Shown here: positions 14,664-22,085 of the stretch, piece after piece
Numbering within the stretch: the stretch's first letter is position 1
How the letters are laid out: every line of letters starts with the position of its first letter
Origin: JBAYGJ01 sp041649335
GTDB lineage: Bacteria; Patescibacteriota; Patescibacteriia; UBA10025; JAHIVO01
Direction: 5' to 3'
Assembly (NCBI GenBank): GCA_041649335.1
Contig: JBAZNF010000013.1
Coordinates: 1-29,120 of the forward strand
Length of the DNA stretch: 29,120 nucleotides
Made by a program: the position numbers and the translations under genes
The notes under the pieces: generated by a model
The model's input: the letters and a program-made list of their open reading frames with translations, nothing else
The model's database searches: none
What the model was told of the DNA's origin: nothing

Positions 14664-15014
14664 GAACAAGTTCTCCTTTCAGGATTGTTTCATGTTATCG
14701 AAGAGCAAATTTTCCCGTTAGTCTATTACGAATTCATTTTTTTGTCAATAAAAAGGCACATTCGAATGTAATTCGTCTGCGCCGGGTTCGTACCCTTTTC
14801 GCCGGTAACTGCCCGGGCATTTTTTCGGGCGGTGCGTTTTGTTCGGCCGACGGGACACAGGGACGCGTCCGGGCGATACAATCATACGTTTGCGGAGCTT
14901 GTCCGTCCAGCTTACTGTACACTTCCTTTATTTAAGTAGGTAAAAGTAGCACCACGCCACTTTTAGTCAAGGCGACATATTGCATTTTTCCCTGAAATGA
15001 GGGAAAATATTAAT
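14664..15014. other. 351-base intergenic region rich in inverted repeats
   Basis: No supported protein gene. Besides the minus-strand promoter at 14720-14748 it holds four kinds of repeat. The palindrome ACATTCGAATGT is at 14758-14769. A GC-rich stretch has GGGT/ACCC with a 4-base loop (14784-14795, then TTTT) and GCCCG/CGGGC (14811-14830) around a T-run. The inverted repeat TAAAAGT/ACTTTTA (14941-14965) has an 11-base loop. TTTTCCCT/AGGGAAAA is at 14986-15007. The GC-rich part could be a short plus-strand structured transcript, because TTGTCA (14742-14747) and TGTAAT (14767-14772) face it at a poor 19-base spacing. Repeats are seen; any transcript is speculative. Confidence 0.45.
14720..14748 (-). 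promoter_or_regulatory. Promoter of the Bax-inhibitor-1 gene
   Basis: On the minus strand: perfect TTGACA (14748-14743), a 17-base spacer, then TAGACT (14725-14720), identical hexamers and spacing to the promoter at 3156-3184. A perfect 12-base palindrome ACATTCGAATGT (14758-14769) lies ten bases upstream of the -35 box and could be an operator. Confidence 0.75.
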
Positions 15015-15686
15015 ATGAGCGAATCTTTCGAGAATGGATACAAGGAGGGGACGATTGACATCGAAACCATGCCCGATGGCGGCCGTGATCTGGAATTATA
15101 TGAAAAGGAATTGATGTTCAGCCGGGATGAACTGGCCGGCAAAGATGTACTGGATCTGGGGACTGGTCCTGAGTTGAAATTGGCAGAAGGGTTAAAGGCA
15201 GCAGGCGTTACTGCGCATGTCGTGTCCATGAGTCCGGATTTTTCACAGGAAAAGCACCGGGAGCGTGCCCAAAAAGCGGCGCCGGGAAATGAGATGGTCG
15301 CTGGCCTTGGACAGCAATTACCATTCGGTGACGAGACGTTTGATGTCGTGCTGGCAAACCACGTCGTCCAGCATCTGGAGAACAGGAAGCGGTATTATCA
15401 GTTGATTATGGAAGCCGCCCGGGCGTTAAAAAAAGGCGGAAAAGCCATCATCGGGCCGATGTACGACCGGACTGGCGCTGATCCGTTGGAACAACTTAAT
15501 GATAACCCCGAAGTACAGGATGCCATGGCTCGATTGCATACGGAACTTTCAATCGCCTATATCCCAAAAGACGTTAAGCCGGCATTGCGCATCGACATGG
15601 GCGGGGGCATGTACTCATCTAAACGCGTCCAGGCATTCAATATTATTATCACGAAAGTAGCGGAAGTTGAGGAATCTAGCAGATAA
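15015..15686 (+). CDS. SAM-dependent class I methyltransferase
   Basis: A 223-aa Rossmann-fold methyltransferase (Methyltransf_11 type). Motif I is VLDLGTGPELKLAEGL, the post-I strand is AHVVSMSPD, and the region leading to motif II is LPFGDETFDVVLANHVVQHL, followed by ALKKGGKAIIGPMYD. There is no membrane segment, and the substrate cannot be told from sequence. An in-frame ATG at 14997 would add six residues, but it sits in the loop of a perfect 8-bp hairpin (14986-15007). ATG 15015, preceded by an AT-rich leader, is preferred. It is followed 21 bases later by the LiaF-like gene, suggesting cotranscription with an envelope-related group. Confidence 0.85.
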   Translation: MSESFENGYKEGTIDIETMPDGGRDLELYEKELMFSRDELAGKDVLDLGTGPELKLAEGLKAAGVTAHVVSMSPDFSQEKHRERAQKAAPGNEMVAGLGQQLPFGDETFDVVLANHVVQHLENRKRYYQLIMEAARALKKGGKAIIGPMYDRTGADPLEQLNDNPEVQDAMARLHTELSIAYIPKDVKPALRIDMGGGMYSSKRVQAFNIIITKVAEVEESSR

Positions 15687-15707
15687 AGAATTTTCAAAAA
15701 TATAATT

Positions 15708-16349
15708 ATGCGCACACTCATCGGAATCGTCATCGTTCTCGTCGGATTACAATTACTACTTTCTTCAATGGACGTGGCAAACGTTCCGTCACTTGGGGAC
15801 TGGTGGCCGGTCATCCTGATTGCCATCGGTCTGATCAGCTGGAAATCGAATCCCAGGATGTTCTTCTGGCCGGTCATCATGATTGGTCTGGGTATTATTT
15901 TTTTGCTGGAAAATTTAAATGTTTTACCGGGCAACGCCTGGAATTACGTTTGGCCTTGTATCATTATCGTGATAGGCGTTTCTATCATGACCGGACGGAA
16001 ATGGGAACACTGGGGTAAGCATGAGGGTTCCGGCGAACATGTGGCATCAGTTTTTTCCGGACGTGAAGAGAGGGTAGCGGGGGAATTCAGTAAGGGCTCT
16101 GTTTCGGCCACGTTCGGCGGCACCAAGTATGATTTGCGGGGGGCAACTATTACTGATGGTGCGGAAGTTGAGGCATTCGCCTCATTTGGTGGCATTGAAA
16201 TTCTTGTACCGAAGGACGTTTCGGTCCGCCTGAAAGTAACACCGATTTTTGGCGGGTCGGAAAACAAGACCAATCCTGACCCGAACGTGAAAAAGACACT
16301 GACTGTGACCGGTACGGCTATGTTCGGAGGTATTGAGGTGAAGAATTAA
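15708..16349 (+). CDS. LiaF-like membrane protein (TM bundle plus DUF2154-like domain)
   Basis: A 213-aa protein. Four short hydrophobic segments fill residues 1-95 (DUF5668-like, with W-P-V/W-P-C motifs such as DWWPVILIAIGLI, FFWPVIMIGLGII, YVWPCIIIVIGV). They are followed by a cytoplasmic-type beta-solenoid domain with repeating F-G-G units (SATFGGTKYDLRGA, ASFGGIEILVPKDV, TPIFGGSENK, AMFGGIEVKN), as in the LiaF C-terminal domain. In Firmicutes LiaF represses the LiaRS cell-envelope stress system. No LiaRS kinase or regulator is present here, so only the fold class is assigned. It lies between a methyltransferase and a secreted protein in a tight cluster. Confidence 0.82.
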   Translation: MRTLIGIVIVLVGLQLLLSSMDVANVPSLGDWWPVILIAIGLISWKSNPRMFFWPVIMIGLGIIFLLENLNVLPGNAWNYVWPCIIIVIGVSIMTGRKWEHWGKHEGSGEHVASVFSGREERVAGEFSKGSVSATFGGTKYDLRGATITDGAEVEAFASFGGIEILVPKDVSVRLKVTPIFGGSENKTNPDPNVKKTLTVTGTAMFGGIEVKN

Positions 16350-16370
16350 TTTTTTAAATATAGGAACAGT

Positions 16371-17042
16371 ATGAAGAAACTTTTATGTGTACTAGGGTTA
16401 GCTGTACTTCTTATGGTACCGGCAGCCGCGTACGGCCAGACCGAAACCATGGTGTTCGACTCGACGGACGGTTACATCGGCGCGTGCAGCTACACGGCCA
16501 CGTCCACCTGGACGTTGACCCAGGACATGGACATAAGTACATTCCAGATGTGGTACTACTGGCAAGCCGGGGAAACTGAGTTGCCGATCACCGTGACAAA
16601 AGACGGCGCAGAGTTTGCGGTGTTTACGGCCACCCGGACGTCCTGCGACCCGTATCAGACATCCTGGTGCAACGCTGATTTCGCCATTAATAAGACGTTC
16701 CCGGCTGGCACGTACACGACGACCATCCCCAACGCGTACCAGTGTTTGAAACCGGGCGGTACCGGTACGGTGCGCCTGTATTCTATGGCCGCCACGTCTG
16801 ATACGGATACAGGTACCGAGCCTGATTTGATCGCCACGGCCAACGCCAACACGAATGAGGCAGGCGATACTCATGCAGCTGATCTGGCTGACGACTCGGC
16901 TGTCACGCCGCTCACTACTGATGATGAAGAAGAGGGAGACGTGCTGGTCTTGTACGTCTTGATCGGCATCATAGTTGTCTTGGTGCTGGTCATAATATTT
17001 ATGGGCATGAAGTGCTGTAAGAAAACGTCGCCGAAACAATAA
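16371..17042 (+). CDS. Secreted protein with C-terminal membrane anchor, function unknown
   Basis: A 223-aa protein. It has a signal peptide at residues 1-22 (cleavage after AYG), then an extracytoplasmic beta-rich domain with several Cys (GACSYTA, RTSCDPYQTSWCNAD, AYQCLKPGG) that could form disulphides. An acidic Thr/Asp/Asn-rich linker (about 145-190, including TTDDEEEGD) follows, then a membrane helix (VLYVLIGIIVVLVLVIIFMG) and a short basic tail with a Cys-Cys pair (MKCCKK). The domain looks like a beta-sandwich but I cannot name a family. AGGA lies five bases before the ATG. It is the last gene of the 15015-17042 cluster and is followed by a terminator. A long open frame on the opposite strand of this gene is a codon-bias shadow. 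Confidence 0.78.
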   Translation: MKKLLCVLGLAVLLMVPAAAYGQTETMVFDSTDGYIGACSYTATSTWTLTQDMDISTFQMWYYWQAGETELPITVTKDGAEFAVFTATRTSCDPYQTSWCNADFAINKTFPAGTYTTTIPNAYQCLKPGGTGTVRLYSMAATSDTDTGTEPDLIATANANTNEAGDTHAADLADDSAVTPLTTDDEEEGDVLVLYVLIGIIVVLVLVIIFMGMKCCKKTSPKQ

Positions 17043-17053
17043 CTTTTACCACT

Positions 17054-17084
17054 AAAACGCCTTTCTCCCGAAGGGCGTTTTTTT
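17054..17084 (+). terminator. Rho-independent terminator after the secreted protein gene
   Basis: AAAACGCC (17054-17061) pairs with GGCGTTTT (17074-17081), 12-base loop, T-run to 17084. It begins 12 bases after the stop at 17042. Confidence 0.88.
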
Positions 17085-17096
17085 ATTCTTTGGTAG

Positions 17097-17130
17097 TTGT
17101 CGGTCCCTCATCTTGGCTGTATAGTATAAT
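17097..17130 (+). promoter_or_regulatory. Promoter of the M23 peptidase gene
   Basis: TTGTCG (17097-17102), a 17-base spacer and TATAGT (17120-17125). A perfect TATAAT (17125-17130) overlaps the end of that -10 but has no -35 box at standard spacing. The gene starts at 17155, giving a leader of about 20 nt. Confidence 0.55.
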
Positions 17131-17154
17131 TATGGTAATACGTAGTCAGCACGT

Positions 17155-17853
17155 ATGATACGAAAATTTTTCTTCATTTCCACGATCAGTGCCGTTATCG
17201 TGATACTGACGGCCTGTACCGTCCAACGGGCGCCCGTTTCTCTGGTGACGAACCAAAATACCAATTCGGCCGGCACGGAAAACCAAAACATCGTTGCCAC
17301 TAATCAGGATTTGATAAAAAACGCCAAACCTGACGATATCACATCAGCAGCCCAACCGGATTTTATTGCTCCTATTTCGGATGCTTTGAATCGGATCACG
17401 AAAAAACCGTTCGGCATCTATGTGACGCCGGGTAATTCACCAGTCCAGCCGGAAAAATTCAGTGGCTATCATACCGGCGTTGATTTTGAGACCACAGCCG
17501 CTGAGGCTGATATTGAGGTGCCTATTACCGCGGCCTGCACCGGCACGGTACGGGTGAAGCAGCGGGTGTCTGGATATGGGGGCGTCCTGATTCAGGATTG
17601 CACGATAGATGGCCGGGCAGTTACGGTTTTATATGGTCATTTGAATATTAACGCCATAATGGCTAAAGTCGGGGATACGCTGCAGCAGAGTGATGTTATC
17701 GGCAACCTCGGTACGGGGTACAGCACTGAAACGGACGGAGAAAGGAAGCATCTTCACTTGGGCATTCATTTCGGGATAACTATAGATTATAAAGGGTATG
17801 TTAGTTCCCGTGATCAGCTTGCCGGCTGGCTGGATGCTGAAAAATACCTTTGA
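17155..17853 (+). CDS. M23-family (LytM) peptidase lipoprotein
   Basis: A 232-aa lipoprotein with lipobox LTAC (18-21) and Cys21 as the lipidated residue, followed by an Asn/Thr-rich linker. The zinc metallopeptidase domain fills residues 85-232. Metal and catalytic residues are visible: His106-x3-Asp110 (YHTGVD), His162 in YGHL, and His199-Leu-His201 (HLHLGIH). All active-site residues are present, so cleavage of peptidoglycan cross-bridges at the outer face of the membrane is expected. Family members act in cell-wall remodelling and division or in attack on other cells. Cys128 and Cys149 may form a disulphide. A promoter is visible upstream. Confidence 0.92.
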   Translation: MIRKFFFISTISAVIVILTACTVQRAPVSLVTNQNTNSAGTENQNIVATNQDLIKNAKPDDITSAAQPDFIAPISDALNRITKKPFGIYVTPGNSPVQPEKFSGYHTGVDFETTAAEADIEVPITAACTGTVRVKQRVSGYGGVLIQDCTIDGRAVTVLYGHLNINAIMAKVGDTLQQSDVIGNLGTGYSTETDGERKHLHLGIHFGITIDYKGYVSSRDQLAGWLDAEKYL

Positions 17854-17860
17854 TAAATGG

Positions 17861-17889
17861 TTTACTTTTTAATGTTTTCGGTATAGAGT
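17861..17889 (+). promoter_or_regulatory. Possible promoter for a leaderless DUF721 transcript
   Basis: TTTACT (17861-17866), a 17-base spacer and TAGAGT (17884-17889), four of six matches each. The -10 ends six bases before ATG 17896, so transcription would start at or next to the start codon. The same -10 to ATG distance occurs at 6422-6434 and 10447-10459. Confidence 0.35.
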
Positions 17890-17895
17890 TAAGTC

Positions 17896-18189
17896 ATGGC
17901 CACACCATTGAAGGACCTATTAAAAGGCTCGGTGAACCAGGCCGGCATCGGCGAACAGGTCGGTGCGGCCGTGGTGTGCGTTGAGTTTGATAAGATAATT
18001 CTGGAAGTTTTGGGGGATCAGATTAAGGACAAGGTCAGGGCGTTATACGTGAAGAACGGCACCTTAACGGTTGCGGTGCTAAGCTCTGCCATAGGCCAGG
18101 AGATCAAATTACACGAGCAGGAGATATTGGAAAAACTGTCAAAAAAGGCTGAGGGCCGGGGAGTGAACCGGTTGAGATTTTTAGTCTGA
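17896..18189 (+). CDS. DUF721 / DciA-like protein
   Basis: A 97-aa protein with the DUF721 pattern: a helical N-terminus (PLKDLLKGSVNQAGIGEQV), then the core ending in LYVKNGTLTVAVLSSAIGQE, a helix (ILEKLSKKAEGRGV) and a final strand RLRFLV. DciA, the characterised DUF721 member, loads or operates the replicative helicase DnaB in most bacteria lacking DnaC-type loaders. This protein contains only the KH-like core. It lacks a Shine-Dalgarno site and may be translated from a leaderless mRNA. It is followed by a terminator that overlaps the next operon's promoter. Confidence 0.8.
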   Translation: MATPLKDLLKGSVNQAGIGEQVGAAVVCVEFDKIILEVLGDQIKDKVRALYVKNGTLTVAVLSSAIGQEIKLHEQEILEKLSKKAEGRGVNRLRFLV

Positions 18190-18232
18190 TTTTTTGGCTA
18201 ATATTGGCCATGTAGCTTGAAAGTATTTTTTC

Positions 18233-18261
18233 TTGCCAGATAGCGTGAAAATTGTTAAAAT
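18233..18261 (+). promoter_or_regulatory. Promoter of the phe operon
   Basis: TTGCCA (18233-18238), a 17-base spacer, TAAAAT (18256-18261). The expected start point near 18268 falls in the loop of the terminator hairpin 18257-18286, so transcripts from here cannot form that hairpin while read-through transcripts can. Confidence 0.6.
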
Positions 18262-18288
18262 AAGGGCAGGTTTTGACCCTTATTTTTT
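18257..18288 (+). terminator. Rho-independent terminator after the DUF721 gene
   Basis: AAAATAAGGG (18257-18266) pairs with CCCTTATTTT (18277-18286) around a 10-base loop, with Ts continuing to 18288. Its 5' arm contains most of the -10 box of the downstream promoter. Confidence 0.82.
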
Positions 18289-18305
18289 GTTAAAAACACG
18301 ACAAA

Positions 18306-18689
18306 ATGTCCTTGAAAAAGTACCTTATTTTAATGACGTCGGTTACGTTGTTTTGCTGGCTGGCCTGGCTGGTGGTGCTGTTTTATATGAATCCGGATGA
18401 GGCTGGTTTGGCAGGTTTTGCCATGTTTTACGTTAGCCTTTTTTTGGCACTGATAGGCAGTTTTTCGCTGCTGGGATTTTTCTTACGGGTTTGGTTTTCC
18501 CGCGAAACACTGATCTTCCGCCATTTGGGAGTGGCCACACGGCAGTCAATGTGGTTTTCCGCATTATTGGTGACTGCGCTGTTATTGCAGGGAGGCGGCA
18601 TGCTTAAATGGTGGAGCGCGCTCCTGCTGGTTCTATTTTTAGTATTGCTTGAATTTTTTTTCATATCACGAAAAGTAGTCAGAAAATAA
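18306..18689 (+). CDS. Small polytopic membrane protein upstream of pheS
   Basis: An unrecognised 127-aa protein with four hydrophobic segments: residues 5-27 (ending LVVLFYM), 34-62 (ending GFFLRVWF), about 80-97 (SMWFSALLVTALLLQGGG) and 100-121. Loops are short and basic on the cytoplasmic side. It is separated from pheS by a single base, so the two are translationally linked. It is probably the first gene of the pheST transcript. No function can be assigned. Confidence 0.78.
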   Translation: MSLKKYLILMTSVTLFCWLAWLVVLFYMNPDEAGLAGFAMFYVSLFLALIGSFSLLGFFLRVWFSRETLIFRHLGVATRQSMWFSALLVTALLLQGGGMLKWWSALLLVLFLVLLEFFFISRKVVRK

Positions 18690-18690
18690 C

Positions 18691-19701
18691 ATGCAAGACC
18701 TGATACACAACGTAAAACAGCAAGCGCAGGCTGAACTGCAGAACGTCATGTCCAGTGACGAACTGTCTAAGTTGGAGAGGAAATTTCTCGGGCGTAAAGG
18801 AAAAGTAGCCGAGATTATGGACCGGCTGAAGAGCCTTTCCGCAGAGGAAAGACGGTCTGTGGGGCAGCTGGCGAATTCGCTGAAGCAGGAATTAGTGGAG
18901 ATGTTTTCATCGGCCCGCCGGAAGTTTTCTTCCCGGGCGCTGAAAAAGGATTCCCGTCTCGACCTCACCTGGCCGGGTGAAGAGCCGTCCAGGGGCCACC
19001 TGCATCCGCTGACTCAATTTATGAGGCGGGTCGAGGATATTTTCATGTCCATGGGTTTTGAGGTGCTGGACGGTCAGGAAGTGGAAACGCCAGAATATAA
19101 TTTTGATTTATTAAATATCCCAAAAGACCATCCAGCCCGGGACATGTGGGATACGTATTATTTGGAAAACGGTTTATTGTTAAGGACACACACCTCACCG
19201 ATGCAGTTGCGGGCGATGGAAAAAAGGAAACCACCGGTTAGGTTGCTGATACCAGGGCGCACGTTTCGGCATGAGGCGACCGATGCCAGCCATGAATCAG
19301 TCTTCTACCAGTACGAGGGGTTAGTGATAGACAAGTGCATTTCAGCCGCCAACCTCATCGCCACGCTGAAGGATTTTTTCCAGGCGCTCTACGGCCGGGA
19401 AGTGAAAGTCCAGGCCCGTAATTCATTTTTCCCTTTTACCGAACCGTCACTGGAGATCGCCATGTCATGTTTGATCTGCGGCGGCAATGGCTGTTCTGTC
19501 TGCAAGAAAACCGGGTGGCTGGAAATGCTCGGTGCCGGTATGGTTCATCCGCAGGTGCTGAAAAACATGAGGGTTGATCCGGAAGAATATTCCGGCTTCG
19601 CCTTTGGCGGGGGACTGGAACGGTTGATGATGCTGTACCATGGGATCAATGAAATACGTTTGTTATATGGGGGGGACTTAAGGTTTTTGGAACAATTTTA
19701 A
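18691..19701 (+). CDS. pheS: Phenylalanyl-tRNA synthetase alpha subunit
   Basis: This is the catalytic alpha subunit of the alpha2beta2 enzyme that charges tRNA-Phe. An N-terminal coiled-coil arm (residues 1-85) is followed by the class II core: TRTFRHEATDASHESVFYQ-type motif 2 (starting near 186) and motif 3 FAFGGGLERLMMLYHG (near 305). Length, 336 aa, is normal. A cysteine cluster SCLICGGNGCSVC (C-x2-C, C-x2-C) inside the catalytic domain, just before GWLEMLGAGMVHP, looks like a small zinc knuckle; similar insertions occur in other bacterial PheS. It is followed by pheT after four bases. Confidence 0.97.
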   Translation: MQDLIHNVKQQAQAELQNVMSSDELSKLERKFLGRKGKVAEIMDRLKSLSAEERRSVGQLANSLKQELVEMFSSARRKFSSRALKKDSRLDLTWPGEEPSRGHLHPLTQFMRRVEDIFMSMGFEVLDGQEVETPEYNFDLLNIPKDHPARDMWDTYYLENGLLLRTHTSPMQLRAMEKRKPPVRLLIPGRTFRHEATDASHESVFYQYEGLVIDKCISAANLIATLKDFFQALYGREVKVQARNSFFPFTEPSLEIAMSCLICGGNGCSVCKKTGWLEMLGAGMVHPQVLKNMRVDPEEYSGFAFGGGLERLMMLYHGINEIRLLYGGDLRFLEQF

Positions 19702-19705
19702 TATC

Positions 19706-22042
19706 ATGAAACTTTCACTTGACTGGCTAAACGATTTTGTAAAGCTTAAAAAAACGCCGGAGCAGCTGGCGCAAGTATTGGAGCCGGCCGGTTTTGAAGT
19801 GGAACGCATCAATACGTTTGGTCGAGGATTTGAACATGTCATCGTCGGCCAGATCAAGACGATCGTCAATCATGCGGACGCCGACAAACTGAGCGTATGC
19901 AAAGTAGACATCGGACAGGCGGAGTATTTAAACATCGTTTGCGGTGCAAAAAACATCAGGCCGGATCAGAAAGTGCCGGTAGCCATGATCGGTGCCACAT
20001 TACCGGGCGGTATGGTGATCGAACGGCGGAAAATCCGCGGCATCGAATCCGAGGGCATGCTGTGCGCGCCTGACGAATTGGGCTTAGGCACTGACCATTC
20101 CGGGATCATGATATTGGACAAGGGCCTGCCGGTTGGCAAACTGTTCGGATTGGCCACCGGTCTCGAGGACACGGTGCTGGACGTGAATGTGACACCGAAC
20201 CGTGCCGACTGTTATTCGGTAATAGGATTGGCCCGCGAAGTGTCTGCCGTAACTGGCCAGCCGTTCGCCCTGCCGAAAGTGAATGTCAAAGAAAGCAAGA
20301 AATTTGCCGTAAAAAAGTTGTTGTCCGTCACCGTCAAAGATAAGGAGCTGTGTCCGAAATATACCGCCCGTGTCGTTCGAAATGTGAAAGTGCGGCCGTC
20401 ACCGCAATGGCTGCAGTCGCGTCTGATCGTCAGTGGATTATCGCCCATCAACAATATCGTCGATATAACGAATTATATCATGCTTGAGTACGGCCAACCG
20501 CTCCATGCGTTTGACCTTAATGTCATCCAAGGCCGGAAAATTATCGTTCGCCGGGCAGGACGTGACCAGCAGTTTGAGACGCTGGACGGAGAAAAACGTC
20601 CGGTGCCTGCTGACGCACTGATGATTTGTGACGCGAAAGACCCGATCGCCGTGGCCGGCGTGATGGGCGGGAAGAATTCGGAGATTACCCGACAGACGAA
20701 GGATATCGTTATCGAGTCGGCTATTTTCAAGTCGGTCAGCATCAGGCGCACCCGGCAGAAACTCGGCATTGTGACGGAAGCGTCTTTGCGTTTTGAAAAA
20801 GGCATCTGGACAGACCTGCCCGAACAGGCGTGCGACCGGGCGGCACAGTTATTGGTTGATATCGCCGGCGGGGAAGTCGCAACCGGCATGGTAGTCGTGT
20901 CTGCCGGGAAACCGCTTAAGGAGAAAAAAGTGAAGTTCAGCCTGACCAAGCTGAACAGCCTGATTGGCCACACATTTACTTCAGCGCAGGTAAAGCTCTA
21001 TGCGGAGCGTTTGGGTTTCAAACTAGCTAAAATAACGGATGATGATTTCAGTGTTATCGTGCCGGCATGGCGCCAGGATATTTCCATTCCGGCTGACATC
21101 GCGGAAGAGGTAGGGCGTTTGTACGGATGGAGCAAAATTATGCCGAGTCCGGTATACGCAGCACTGACGCCACGGCAGCTGCCGCGGGAAAAAAAGCTTG
21201 TGCGGATGGCGAAGGATTCCTTAGTCGCGTCCGGGTTTACAGAAACACTGAACTATTCATTTTACGGGCGTACCCTAGCCGAACGTTTCGGTCTGAACTT
21301 GAAGGACCATTACCGGGTACTGAACCCACTGAATCCGGAGCAGGAATATATGCGTATCTGCCTGTTGCCGCGGCTGCATGACGTCATCCTGAAAAATTAC
21401 CAGGGCAGGAAAATAATGAAAGTTTTCGAGGTTGGACGCGTGTTCGTGAAACGGCCGAAAGGCTTGCCGGAGGAGCGGACGCTGGCGTCGGCCATGGTGT
21501 ACCAAAAAGAAGGCGCCGGTAAAGTCTTGCGGGGGGTGCTTGACGGCCTGGCCCGTGACCTGAACCTGGCCAATCCGATTCATGTCGTGCCGGTTGACGG
21601 GGCCTGGAGAACGGCCGACCTCAAATGCGGCCAACAGCATGTGGGCGAATACGGCGAAATACGAGTCAGCGCAGAGAAGCTGGGCGCGGCTCCCGTTTAC
21701 ATCACATTGGACCTGAATGTTTTAGTCGGGTTGTTCAGCGAAAAGCGTGATTTTACGCCTGTCCCGCAATTCCCCGCGGTTGAGCGTGACTTGACTTTTG
21801 TCGCTGATCCGGACACTGATTATTATCAGGTAGCGGAGACGGTTAAGAAGGCGGACGCCTTGATTAGCGCGGTGAAAGGGACAAAATATTTTACGAGTAC
21901 GGAAGGAGAACGGCACATGACTTTACATATCGTGTACCAGGCGCCGGACCATACACTGGAGTCGGGCGAAGTTGAAGCTATCCAGCTGCGGATTGTTGCG
22001 GAATTGAAAAACAAGTTTGGGATGGTAATCAGGAAACAGTGA
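19706..22042 (+). CDS. pheT: Phenylalanyl-tRNA synthetase beta subunit
   Basis: This is the beta subunit, carrying editing and tRNA-binding domains. Visible are the N-terminal MKLSLDWLNDFV, the EMAP-II-like tRNA-binding OB domain (about residues 40-150, with LSVCKVDIGQ, IVCGAKNIRPDQKVPVA and GIESEGMLCAPDELGL), the B3/B4 editing region (with NIVDITNYIMLEYGQPLHAFD), the B5 domain (about 400-470), the inactive class II-like core, and a C-terminal anticodon-binding FDX-ACB domain (about 690-778, FPAVERDLTFVAD). At 778 aa it is full length. It ends with TGA, supporting standard use of TGA as a stop. There is no Shine-Dalgarno site; it is probably coupled to pheS. Confidence 0.97.
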   Translation: MKLSLDWLNDFVKLKKTPEQLAQVLEPAGFEVERINTFGRGFEHVIVGQIKTIVNHADADKLSVCKVDIGQAEYLNIVCGAKNIRPDQKVPVAMIGATLPGGMVIERRKIRGIESEGMLCAPDELGLGTDHSGIMILDKGLPVGKLFGLATGLEDTVLDVNVTPNRADCYSVIGLAREVSAVTGQPFALPKVNVKESKKFAVKKLLSVTVKDKELCPKYTARVVRNVKVRPSPQWLQSRLIVSGLSPINNIVDITNYIMLEYGQPLHAFDLNVIQGRKIIVRRAGRDQQFETLDGEKRPVPADALMICDAKDPIAVAGVMGGKNSEITRQTKDIVIESAIFKSVSIRRTRQKLGIVTEASLRFEKGIWTDLPEQACDRAAQLLVDIAGGEVATGMVVVSAGKPLKEKKVKFSLTKLNSLIGHTFTSAQVKLYAERLGFKLAKITDDDFSVIVPAWRQDISIPADIAEEVGRLYGWSKIMPSPVYAALTPRQLPREKKLVRMAKDSLVASGFTETLNYSFYGRTLAERFGLNLKDHYRVLNPLNPEQEYMRICLLPRLHDVILKNYQGRKIMKVFEVGRVFVKRPKGLPEERTLASAMVYQKEGAGKVLRGVLDGLARDLNLANPIHVVPVDGAWRTADLKCGQQHVGEYGEIRVSAEKLGAAPVYITLDLNVLVGLFSEKRDFTPVPQFPAVERDLTFVADPDTDYYQVAETVKKADALISAVKGTKYFTSTEGERHMTLHIVYQAPDHTLESGEVEAIQLRIVAELKNKFGMVIRKQ

Positions 22043-22085
22043 TTTCACATTATAAAAATTTATTAATAATACATTTATTACCATT

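Noticed and set aside
14781..14803. GGGTTCGTACCC, resembling a tRNA T-arm
   Set aside because: The loop lacks the conserved A58, and there are no matching D-arm, anticodon arm or acceptor stem around it.
14734..14922. Open frame of 62 codons on the minus strand in the intergenic region
   Set aside because: It overlaps the Bax-inhibitor-1 promoter, has no Shine-Dalgarno site and has an Arg/Pro-rich composition typical of chance translation of GC-rich DNA.
16398..17039. Open frame of 213 codons on the minus strand across the secreted protein gene
   Set aside because: The plus-strand frame has a signal peptide, membrane anchor and a terminator placed behind it. The minus frame is low-complexity, His/Arg/Val-rich and has no ribosome site.
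18187..22042. Possible UGA recoding, as in Gracilibacteria or SR1
   Set aside because: TGA ends the M23, DUF721 and pheT genes at expected positions and is absent from the interiors of conserved genes, so the standard code applies.
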